A stretch of DNA of 47,555 bases, from assembly GCA_034437515.1 (NCBI GenBank), contig DAOTTX010000443.1, forward strand, positions 1-47,555. Reading direction: 5' to 3'. The stretch is from DAOTTX01 sp034437515 (GTDB lineage Bacteria > Chloroflexota > Anaerolineae > Aggregatilineales > Phototrophicaceae). The notes under the pieces were generated by a model that saw only the letters and a list, made by a program, of their open reading frames with translations, searched no databases and was not told the origin of the DNA. The translations under genes and the position numbers were made by a program. Shown in pieces: positions 16,353-23,414 of this stretch. Each line of letters starts with the position of its first letter. Position 1 is the first letter of the stretch.

Positions 16353-17093
16353 TCACTCCTCCTGTGGCTGTGGTTGTAGCGTGAGGGCGTAAGTTGCGGT
16401 CACCGCCTCCAACGGGCGCTCAAATTCGTCGGCACCGACGACTACGATATACATTTGCTCGGCCTCAAAACCGGTGAGCGTGACCTCACTAATCTGCGCT
16501 CCGAAGACCTGCCCCACAACTTGCAAGATACCCCCCTCGCTAACGGTGTTGACCGCATAGTATGGGAAGTTGCCGTTCGTGGCCTGCGTAATTTGAAGGG
16601 TAAAAGGTTCGATCGCCTCTAGGACATAATAACGGTCGTCCTCAAGGTCGGTGATCTTGGACTCGACCTGTGCCCCTACGTCTAATGTTTGAGCCAGATC
16701 AAGCGTGAGTTCATAACCGCCAAAACTTACGCCGCTCTCACCGTCAAGCCGGGTCGCAACCAACGTATAAATACCCGCTTGTCGCAATTGCACGACGATC
16801 ACCTGCTCGAATAGATCAAATGATGTCGTCGTATCCGCGAGAACCTCGCCGTTAGGGTCAAGCAGTTTGAGCGCCGGATCAAACAAGATCATTTCGGCTT
16901 CGTCGTCTCCGTCAATAGCGGCGACGATGGTATCTTCGGCCTGCGCCTCGAACGTGTAGAAAACCTCGAACTGCGCATCCGTGACTTCTCCGGTAACGGC
17001 TTCACCGTAAGTGATGGCTTCAACCGGCGCGGTGCCTGGCCCCCATGCAGCAAAGAAGAAAAGAAAAAGAATAAATAGAAGATGACTGAACAT
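16353..17093 (-). CDS. Secreted protein with two PPC-like beta domains
   Basis: The 246-residue protein has a strongly hydrophobic N-terminal segment (MFSHLLFILFLFFFAAWG) that should act as a signal peptide or anchor. Two beta-rich domains of about 100 residues follow. The first starts ITYGEAVTGEVTD and contains LLDPNGEVLADT and GIYTLVATR, the hallmarks of the bacterial pre-peptidase C-terminal (PPC) fold. The second (SKITDLEDDRYYVLEA...) is more diverged. It has no catalytic motif. AAAGGA precedes the ATG. It lies 52 bp downstream of a second protein of the same kind on the same strand and resembles the repeats of the lipoprotein at 40490. An extracellular binding or structural role is likely but not shown. 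Confidence 0.75.
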   Translation of the reverse strand: MFSHLLFILFLFFFAAWGPGTAPVEAITYGEAVTGEVTDAQFEVFYTFEAQAEDTIVAAIDGDDEAEMILFDPALKLLDPNGEVLADTTTSFDLFEQVIVVQLRQAGIYTLVATRLDGESGVSFGGYELTLDLAQTLDVGAQVESKITDLEDDRYYVLEAIEPFTLQITQATNGNFPYYAVNTVSEGGILQVVGQVFGAQISEVTLTGFEAEQMYIVVVGADEFERPLEAVTATYALTLQPQPQEE

Positions 17094-17145
17094 CGGGTTG
17101 TCCTTTCCATGAAGTGACTACGTTGAATCTAGCAGGCTTCAGAGG

Positions 17146-17889
17146 TTAGGGCAACAGATTGAGGGCATATTCGGCTGCGAGTGCTGTTTCGTTGTAGTCA
17201 AAGGGTGCTTGCGTAAGTGTTACAAGATAGGTCATCCCCGGCGAGAATGTACCAAGTATGACCTCATCCAAACCCGGCCCGTAGCCGACTGCCTGCATCG
17301 TATGACCGGAAGGCGCTTCACCATCAATCACACTGATGCTAACCTGCGGGTGAAAATCCCCGCTTTGATGCTGATAACGCAACCGGACGGCATCGTCCCG
17401 CTGAATAGCGTAGTAATCCGCGTGGGTGAGGCCACTTTCTAGCGTGGCTTCGTAGGTTTGGTCAGCGGAAAGCATCTGCGCGTTGGTGACTTGCAACGTA
17501 AACGCGCCTACACTCAGCACACCGACATTCTCGTCACGGGTGGCAATAACCGTGTACAGGTCATCGTAAGGAAGCTGTGCGACCAATACCGCATCGTCAA
17601 TGGGATACGACAGTAAGGTATCGACCAGAGTCAGATCGTCGCGGTCGCGTAGGATCAAGCGCGGCGCGTCCAGTAAATTCTCCAACGTGCGATCTACTGA
17701 GCGCATCTCGACCACGATCACATCTCCCCCCTCCCCCATGAAGCTGTATGCCTGAGCCGGATTTTCATGCGTCAACACCCCTTCGACGCGCTCACCATAC
17801 TCGATGAGTTGTTGCGCACTGCTATCTATGAATAGCACTATCGAAATCACGAAGACGACTGACAGCCGAAAAATAGGTTTCGCCGTCAT
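17146..17889 (-). CDS. Secreted PPC-like protein
   Basis: The frame is open from 17985, but the upstream part lies inside the Nudix gene. The ATG at 17889, two nt after the Nudix stop, gives a clean signal peptide (FRLSVVFVISIVLFIDSSAQ) and a 247-residue product, so this start is preferred. The mature part opens with LIEYGERVEGVLTHENPAQ and contains PYDDLYTVIATRDENVG, the same PPC-like pattern as its neighbour, followed by a second, diverged beta domain. Translation is probably coupled to the Nudix gene. Its function is unknown, and the juxtaposition of a cytoplasmic Nudix enzyme with secreted proteins may be incidental. Confidence 0.72.
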   Translation of the reverse strand: MTAKPIFRLSVVFVISIVLFIDSSAQQLIEYGERVEGVLTHENPAQAYSFMGEGGDVIVVEMRSVDRTLENLLDAPRLILRDRDDLTLVDTLLSYPIDDAVLVAQLPYDDLYTVIATRDENVGVLSVGAFTLQVTNAQMLSADQTYEATLESGLTHADYYAIQRDDAVRLRYQHQSGDFHPQVSISVIDGEAPSGHTMQAVGYGPGLDEVILGTFSPGMTYLVTLTQAPFDYNETALAAEYALNLLP

Positions 17890-17891
17890 CG

Positions 17892-18572
17892 TCACGCTTC
17901 CGGCCTCTGATGATCCGAGTATGTCGTTTCGTGCGATGATGCCGCATCGAACGCGACCGCACCGGTACGCAGCATCTCGAAACACACCGGCACACGGGTA
18001 TCATGACCGGGGTGCATACGGTCAAATGGTAGCGCATCCTCGGCAAAAAACGCATAGTCGATGCACTCCGTACCGACTTTGGCATCGAGAGATTGACAGC
18101 GCACTTGATACGCTATGTTGTTCAGATGCACTTTGCTGCGCGTGCCCCAGATGCGATTGTCAAAGACGCCCAGCAAGCGCACGACCTCACCACGTAGACC
18201 GGCTTCCTCGTATAGTTCTTTGAGCGCGGCCTCGGCGGTGGTCTGCCCGATCTCGCAGAGGCCACCAGGCAACGCCCACAGGTTGTTATCCGCCCGTTGG
18301 ATGAGCAGCACTTCCCCGGCGTCATTCTGTACAAAAGCGTCCACACCTACCGCCGGGGAGATACGCATCCATGGTTGCTCGAAGAAAATATCTTTGATCT
18401 CATCGGGCGTGTGCTCGTCATCGACAAGGGCGGCGATCTTCGCGGCGAGAGCCATCATATTTTCCGCTCGTTCGATGTCGTAAGGGTCACTGCTGAAATA
18501 GTGTTTTACAGAAGCCATCCCGCGCATTTCATCCGCGATGGTATAGAGGGCTTGCTTGAGGTCGTCGTTCAT
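17892..18572 (-). CDS. Nudix hydrolase with N-terminal Nudix_hydro_N domain
   Basis: The 226-residue protein has an N-terminal helical domain (about 1-60) with SSDPYDIERAENMMALAAKI, typical of the Nudix_hydro_N region found in ADP-sugar/nucleoside-diphosphate-X hydrolases. The catalytic Nudix domain (about 68-200) follows. The Nudix box reads GGLCEIGQTTAEAALKELYEE, then AGL. Two consensus positions differ: the Glu after the second Gly pair is Gln, and the usual Arg before ELYEEAG is Lys. The metal-binding EE pair is intact, so hydrolysis of a nucleoside diphosphate derivative remains likely; the substrate is not predictable. GAAGG lies 9-10 nt upstream of the ATG. It is the first gene of a three-gene minus-strand unit with the two PPC-like proteins. 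Confidence 0.85.
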   Translation of the reverse strand: MNDDLKQALYTIADEMRGMASVKHYFSSDPYDIERAENMMALAAKIAALVDDEHTPDEIKDIFFEQPWMRISPAVGVDAFVQNDAGEVLLIQRADNNLWALPGGLCEIGQTTAEAALKELYEEAGLRGEVVRLLGVFDNRIWGTRSKVHLNNIAYQVRCQSLDAKVGTECIDYAFFAEDALPFDRMHPGHDTRVPVCFEMLRTGAVAFDAASSHETTYSDHQRPEA

Positions 18573-18600
18573 GGTGGTTAGCCTTCGATTTGATGGTTAT

Positions 18601-18618
18601 CTGTGTGATAAGACACAG
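18601..18618. promoter_or_regulatory. Perfect palindrome upstream of the Nudix gene
   Basis: CTGTGT (18601-18606) and ACACAG (18613-18618) are separated by 6 bp. TGTGT-N6-ACACA has the geometry of CRP/FNR-family operators (TGTGA-N6-TCACA), and it sits 29 bp upstream of the Nudix start. It may equally be a small leader hairpin. Confidence 0.25.
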
Positions 18619-18656
18619 TACCATCGCCGCACGTTCCATCAACAATGCAGCACGAT

Positions 18657-18682
18657 GGGGCACGACTTCTATGCCGTACCCC
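18657..18682 (-). terminator. Hairpin downstream of korB
   Basis: On the minus strand GGGGTACGGC (18682-18673) pairs with GTCGTGCCCC (18666-18657) over 10 bp with two wobbles and a 6-nt loop, 30 nt after the korB stop. There is no T-run, so it is either a non-canonical terminator or a 3'-end stabiliser of the korAB mRNA. Confidence 0.45.
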
Positions 18683-18711
18683 GATACTTATGCTCTAAAC
18701 TTTGTTACGCT

Positions 18712-19749
18712 CTACTTGAACTTCGTCAGCACGTCATCCAACGCGGACTTGGGCGGACGGGCCTGCGCATCGCTGATCTTCGCCAGCGGCTCGTCGATGA
18801 TCCCTTCGACTTCCGCCAGGGTCGGGCGGGGTTCTTCGTAGTAGATCAAGCCGGTGATGAACAACTCCTCGCGCTGGGCTTCTTCCAATACCTGGAGGGC
18901 CTGCATACGGTTGCGCGGGTCGTGGTCGTGGCCCAGCTTCTTCAGGCGAATCAGCGTGCCGTCGTGCATCTCCACCGGAATGACTTCTTCTTCCGGATAT
19001 TCATCGATCTGAATCTCTTCTTTTTCCTCGACGTAATCCGGTGAAAGCACCTGAATATCGTGCAGGGAAATCTGGTGTTCCTTGCCGTAGGGGTAGCTCT
19101 TGGTCGAGGTCTCGGCATTGTTGAACGTCACACATGGGCTGATGATGTCCAGCACGGCGATGCCCTGATGCCGGATGGCGGCCTGCATCAGCATTTGTAC
19201 CTGGCTGGCATCCCCGGAGAAGCTGCGAGCGACGAAAGTCGCGCCAGCGATGATCGCTTCCAGCGCGAGGTCAATCGGCGGCAGGTCGTTCTGCCCATAG
19301 TATTTGAGATACTGGCCCTCATCAGCGGTCGCGGAGAACTGGCCTTTGGTCAACCCATAGACACCGTTGTTCTCGATGATGTAGACAAACGGCACATTAC
19401 GACGGATCACATGCTTGAACTGCCCCATACCGATGCTACCTGTATCACCATCACCGCTGACCGCCACACACTTGAGTGTGCGGTTCGCCATCAACGCACC
19501 GGTGACGACTGAGGGCATCCGTCCATGCAGGGCGTTGAAGCCGTGTGAGCGCCCTAAGAAGTAGGCCGGGGTCTTGCTGGAGCAACCGATACCGCTCATC
19601 TTGAGGATCTTATGCTGTTCGATGCCGAGATCATACGACATGCTAATGATCTGGTTGGAGATCGAATCGTGACCGCAGCCGGGGCACAGTGTGCTCTTGC
19701 GGCCCTTATAATCGTTGCGAGAAAGTCCGAGGTCGTTTGTTCTTGCCAT
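18712..19749 (-). CDS. korB: 2-oxoglutarate:ferredoxin oxidoreductase, beta subunit
   Basis: The start is placed at ATG 19749, preceded by GGAGA; the longer frame from 19809 runs into korA. The 345-residue protein carries the thiamine diphosphate motif from SGDGDTGSIGMGQ (98-110) to ENNGVYGLTKGQ (126-137). The [4Fe-4S] cysteine set is C22 and C25 (CPGCGH), C56 (GIGCSS) and C206 (SPCVTF). With KorA it would oxidatively decarboxylate a 2-oxoacid, probably 2-oxoglutarate, to acyl-CoA with reduction of ferredoxin, or run in reverse. The C-terminal part (about 225-345) is longer than in short KorB proteins and acidic. No ferredoxin or delta-subunit gene lies nearby, so the electron partner is encoded elsewhere. 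Confidence 0.92.
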   Translation of the reverse strand: MARTNDLGLSRNDYKGRKSTLCPGCGHDSISNQIISMSYDLGIEQHKILKMSGIGCSSKTPAYFLGRSHGFNALHGRMPSVVTGALMANRTLKCVAVSGDGDTGSIGMGQFKHVIRRNVPFVYIIENNGVYGLTKGQFSATADEGQYLKYYGQNDLPPIDLALEAIIAGATFVARSFSGDASQVQMLMQAAIRHQGIAVLDIISPCVTFNNAETSTKSYPYGKEHQISLHDIQVLSPDYVEEKEEIQIDEYPEEEVIPVEMHDGTLIRLKKLGHDHDPRNRMQALQVLEEAQREELFITGLIYYEEPRPTLAEVEGIIDEPLAKISDAQARPPKSALDDVLTKFK

Positions 19750-19772
19750 TACTTTTATTCTCCGTAAACAGG

Positions 19773-21608
19773 TTATTTTTCGTATTCGGTGACGTTGTCG
19801 AAGATCCACTTCGCCGTCATCGGCAGGCCATCACCCAGCGCAAGCGACTTGACGTGAGTCACGTCTTCAGGGTGTTCTAACCGGATGATCTGGCAAAGTT
19901 GCCCATCGAAATTATTTTCCAGCACGTAGACCCGCTCGTGGTTGACGATAAATTCATCCACATCATCCGCTAGCGGCACCGCTTTTACACGCAGATAGTT
20001 CGTCTCGATACCAGCGTTCTTGAGCCAGTCTCGCGCTTCAGCGATAGCAGGTTCATTGCTGCCAAACGTCATCAAGCCGACCGACTTCGATTCGTCGTAA
20101 TCCAACAAGTTAGCCGGGAGCTTTTTACGCGCCGTTTCCATCTTCACGCGCAGGCGGTTCATGTTCTTCACCCACGTCTCAGAGCTTTCACTATAGACGG
20201 CGTATTCGTCGTGCCCGGTACCGCGTGCGAAGTAGGCCGCGTTCTTGTGGTTCGTGCCGGGGATGGTACGATAGCCGATGCCATCACCATCAACATCGAG
20301 ATAGCGCCCCCAGCGACCATGCGCTTCGATGAACTTCTCCAATGATTCGGCATCCAGCATCTTACCCCGGTTGATCGGTGTATCGGGATAATCAAAGGGG
20401 TCTGCCATCCAGTTATTCATGCCGAGGTCGAGATCACTGAGTATGAACACCGGTGTCTGCACCTCGTCAGCAATGTCGAAGGCCTTCCAGCCAAACTCGA
20501 AGGCTTCTTCCGGCGTGCCCGGCAGCAGCACAACCTGGCGGCTATCCCCATGACCGAGGAAATACGTGAACAACAGATCACCCTGGCTGGTGCGTGTGGG
20601 CATACCGGTGCTCGGCCCCATACGGGTGATGTCCCAGAACACACACGGGATCTCGGAGAAATAGGCCAACCCCGCAAACTCCGACATCAAGCTGATACCG
20701 GGGCCGCTGGTGGCCGTCATCGCACGCGCCCCACCAAACCCCGCACCGATAATCATGCCAGCAGCGGCGAGTTCGTCCTCGGCCTGCACGATGGCAATAG
20801 TCGATTTTCCAGTCTCGGCATCATCACGTAAGTTCTTATGTGTGATGACCGCATCGACCAGACTGGTTGAAGGCGTAATCGGATACCATGAGACGAGGTT
20901 CACCCCACCAAACAGCGCCCCAAGCGCCCCGGCTTCGTTGCCGGTGATGAAGATCTTGCCTTCGGTCTGGTTATCATAGTCGAAGTAGTACGGGTCTTGC
21001 TTCTCGAAGTTTTCCGCCGCATAGTCATGGGCAAGCTGTACGACACCCATATTCATGTCCGCTGGTTTTTCTTTACCGCCGAAGTTTTCCAGCAGCGCCT
21101 TACGGATTTCTTCTAGCGGAATACCGAACAGTTGCGCCACCACGCCGACGTAAGTCATATTTTCTACGCGCTTGCGGAAGTCACGGTGAACATCCGCCTG
21201 TTTCATCAGGTCTTTCACAGGGACTTCGTAATATGTCAGGTCGTCACGGCTTTTCGTCCACTTCCAATCCGCAGGTAGGATGCACACCCCACCCGGCGGC
21301 AGGCCGGCGATGTCCTGCGCGGCGGTGTCGGTGTTATAAGCCACGACGATCTCGGTCGTCGCTCGGCGGGCGGTGTAGCCATCCTTACTCACACGGATGG
21401 TGTACCACGTTGGTAACCCTTTGATGTTGGAAGGAAATAAGTTTTTGCCGTTGACAGGGACACCCATATTGAACAGGGACTTCACAAGAACGTTGTTTGA
21501 GGTCTGGCTGCCGGAGCCGTTCTGCGTGGCGACGGAAAAGGCAAAATCATTAACGATCTTGTCGGTGCCTTCCGCCTTAGAGTCAGTTTTGACATTCATT
21601 GCACACAT
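19773..21608 (-). CDS. korA: 2-oxoglutarate:ferredoxin oxidoreductase, fused gamma-alpha subunit
   Basis: This 611-residue protein carries the gamma domain (about 20-195) fused ahead of the alpha domain (about 216-600), the usual KorA arrangement. YPITPST at 242-248 and GPSTGMPT at 331-338 are alpha-subunit signatures that contact the oxoacid and CoA and favour a 2-oxoglutarate-type enzyme over pyruvate or indolepyruvate enzymes. The stop lies 23 nt before the korB start, so the pair is an operon. The start is uncertain: the ATG at 21608 and the in-frame ATG at 21599 both lack a good Shine-Dalgarno. The gene is divergent from the fasciclin-protein gene, with 212 bp between them. Confidence 0.92.
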   Translation of the reverse strand: MCAMNVKTDSKAEGTDKIVNDFAFSVATQNGSGSQTSNNVLVKSLFNMGVPVNGKNLFPSNIKGLPTWYTIRVSKDGYTARRATTEIVVAYNTDTAAQDIAGLPPGGVCILPADWKWTKSRDDLTYYEVPVKDLMKQADVHRDFRKRVENMTYVGVVAQLFGIPLEEIRKALLENFGGKEKPADMNMGVVQLAHDYAAENFEKQDPYYFDYDNQTEGKIFITGNEAGALGALFGGVNLVSWYPITPSTSLVDAVITHKNLRDDAETGKSTIAIVQAEDELAAAGMIIGAGFGGARAMTATSGPGISLMSEFAGLAYFSEIPCVFWDITRMGPSTGMPTRTSQGDLLFTYFLGHGDSRQVVLLPGTPEEAFEFGWKAFDIADEVQTPVFILSDLDLGMNNWMADPFDYPDTPINRGKMLDAESLEKFIEAHGRWGRYLDVDGDGIGYRTIPGTNHKNAAYFARGTGHDEYAVYSESSETWVKNMNRLRVKMETARKKLPANLLDYDESKSVGLMTFGSNEPAIAEARDWLKNAGIETNYLRVKAVPLADDVDEFIVNHERVYVLENNFDGQLCQIIRLEHPEDVTHVKSLALGDGLPMTAKWIFDNVTEYEK

Positions 21609-21820
21609 AAAAATACGCGCTGGATCGCTTAAGCCTTTCTTTAGTGATTTTTGATATTTGGGAAGAAAATGGGGTCTACGGAATTACGATAATAATTGCC
21701 TCCGGTGGGCATCATTGTAATATCACTTAGCTCATACTCTATCATGTTTCGTTCATATCTGTCTACAGCAAACGTGTTATCATCGACGCGAAGTTATACA
21801 TAGAAAATTAGGAGTATCTC

Positions 21821-22954
21821 GTGATATTCAAACGCTTTTTACCGGTGTTTCTTCTGACCGGCCTGCTATTGACAACGATCGTCGGTGTGAGCGCACAAGA
21901 AGCGACCGAACCGGCTTTCGTCAATGTGCGCCATCTGTCACCAGACGCCCCGGCGGTCGATGTCTTCGCCAACGATGATCTGCTGTTGGAAGCCGTCGAG
22001 TATCCGCAGTTAACCGGTTATCTCGAAGTCGAACCCGGCGAGTACGATATTACCATCGCCCCGGCTGGCGAAGGTAGCGAGAACGCCGTTCTCGGCCCAT
22101 TACCACTGACGTTCGAGGCCGGGCATTATTATCAGGTGATCGCTATCGGTCAACTCGAAGACGACAGCTTGCAACCCCTGTTCATCGACCAGACCGCCGA
22201 ACTGCAAGCCCTCGACATCCCGCCGGGTGAATACCCTTACATGCTGTTGCACGCAGTCGCCGGAGGCCCTGCCGTTGATCTGTATTTAGAGGGGGAGGTC
22301 GTCGCGGGTGATGTCGATTTTGGTGACTATGCCTTCATCACGACCGAACCGGGGTTTGACCGCGAACTTGCGGTGACACCGGCAGGCACGTCAGGTGAAC
22401 TCCTTGCGCAGATCAACGATCTCGCGCTGTTGCCGGAGTATCGGGTGATTTCCGTGATCGGTACCGCCGATGACCTGTCGATTTCACCGCCGAGCGCAGA
22501 CTTCATCCCATTTGCCAACAAGATCGAGTGGCTGAAATTCTACACGGAAAACCCGCCAGCGGAAGGAGCCGCGTTTGAGACGTTGCTAACGGCGCTGCAA
22601 ACCGCTGGCATCGGTGATGCGCTGGAAGGTGAGGAAACGATCGTCCTGGTCGCACCGCTCGATCTGGCGTTTAGCGAAATTTCCGAGGCAGACTTGAATG
22701 AACTGCTGGAAAACGAAACCGCACTTCAAGCCTTACTGAACTATCACGTCATGGAGCGTGACCTGCTACCAATCACCCCTGGTGAGACGTTGTTCTACCC
22801 AACCCTTGAGGGCAGCGAACTCTCGTTTACACTGCCGCAGAACGGCGAAAACGTCATCATTAATGAGCAAATCCCGATCATCGGCACGATCCAGACGCTG
22901 AACGGCGGGATCAACATCATCAGTGCGGTGCTGGTGCCACCGGAGCAGCAATAA
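21821..22954 (+). CDS. Secreted DUF4397 and fasciclin-domain protein
   Basis: The GTG start at 21821 is preceded by AGGAG. The 377-residue product has a signal peptide (cleavage near VGVSAQ, about 26). A DUF4397-type beta domain follows (about 32-235), recognisable by VNVRHLSPDAPAVDVFAND and a second VDLYLEG stretch. A C-terminal fasciclin (FAS1) domain spans about 243-375, with FETLLTALQTAGIGDAL, LVAPLDLAFS and LLNYHV as its H1-type and H2-type boxes. FAS1 domains mediate adhesion or matrix contacts, so an extracellular structural role is likely. It has no lipobox or C-terminal anchor and should be released or loosely bound. A hairpin at 22970-23006 separates it from the convergent thioesterase gene. 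Confidence 0.86.
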   Translation: MIFKRFLPVFLLTGLLLTTIVGVSAQEATEPAFVNVRHLSPDAPAVDVFANDDLLLEAVEYPQLTGYLEVEPGEYDITIAPAGEGSENAVLGPLPLTFEAGHYYQVIAIGQLEDDSLQPLFIDQTAELQALDIPPGEYPYMLLHAVAGGPAVDLYLEGEVVAGDVDFGDYAFITTEPGFDRELAVTPAGTSGELLAQINDLALLPEYRVISVIGTADDLSISPPSADFIPFANKIEWLKFYTENPPAEGAAFETLLTALQTAGIGDALEGEETIVLVAPLDLAFSEISEADLNELLENETALQALLNYHVMERDLLPITPGETLFYPTLEGSELSFTLPQNGENVIINEQIPIIGTIQTLNGGINIISAVLVPPEQQ

Positions 22955-22965
22955 CCATCAAGCAT

Positions 22966-23006
22966 AAAACAACTGGCGGAGCCTCTAAGCGTTATTCCGT
23001 CAGTTG
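22966..23006 (-). terminator. Terminator of the thioesterase gene, possibly bidirectional
   Basis: CAACTGGCGGA (22970-22980) and TCCGTCAGTTG (22996-23006) form an 11-bp stem with a single wobble or mismatch and a 15-nt loop. On the minus strand it overlaps the stop of the thioesterase gene and is followed by TTTT (22969-22966). On the plus strand it lies 15 nt after the fasciclin gene. Confidence 0.6.
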
Positions 23007-23375
23007 TTCGAGCAGTGCCGGCGTATCAATCACGAGGCGTATGTGCGTTCCCTCACCGATCAGGTCTTTATCGTCCCAGGCCAGCAGGTCAAAGACGACT
23101 CGCGGCCCTTTGACATCAATCACCTCGGCCTGTACCCGCACATCCTCACCGACAGGGGTCGCCGCGTGATGCTGAATGTCAAATTTCGTACCGACACTTG
23201 CTAACCCATCCTGAAGCAAATGCTCGATGGCTTCTAACGAGGTCGCTTCCATCAAGGCGATCATCGCAGCAGTGGAGTACACCGGTAGCGAACCACTGCC
23301 CAGGCTTTGCGCCGTCATCGACTCATCGACGGTCACGATGCGTTCGGCTCTCAACCCTACTGTAATCTGGTGCAT
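22992..23375 (-). CDS. FlK-like hotdog-fold thioesterase
   Basis: The frame is open to a TTG at 23390, but GGGAGG lies inside that extension exactly 7 nt before ATG 23375, which is therefore the start; the product is 127 residues. The sequence PVYSTAAMIALMEATSLEAI followed by GTKFDIQHHAATPVGEDV matches the fluoroacetyl-CoA thioesterase (FlK)-like hotdog family. The equivalent catalytic residues would be S34/T35, E43 and H70. Family members hydrolyse small acyl-CoA thioesters; the substrate here is unknown. The gene lies 24 bp downstream of the M1 peptidase gene start-to-end unit on the same strand and may be its distal partner. Confidence 0.82.
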   Translation of the reverse strand: MHQITVGLRAERIVTVDESMTAQSLGSGSLPVYSTAAMIALMEATSLEAIEHLLQDGLASVGTKFDIQHHAATPVGEDVRVQAEVIDVKGPRVVFDLLAWDDKDLIGEGTHIRLVIDTPALLEQLTE

Positions 23376-23414
23376 ATGTATGCCTCCCAAACGTAAGCAT
23401 ACACAAAAGCACGG

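Noticed and set aside
17890..17985. N-terminal extension of the secreted PPC-like protein
   Set aside because: It overlaps the Nudix gene; the internal ATG at 17889 gives a clean signal peptide right after the Nudix stop.
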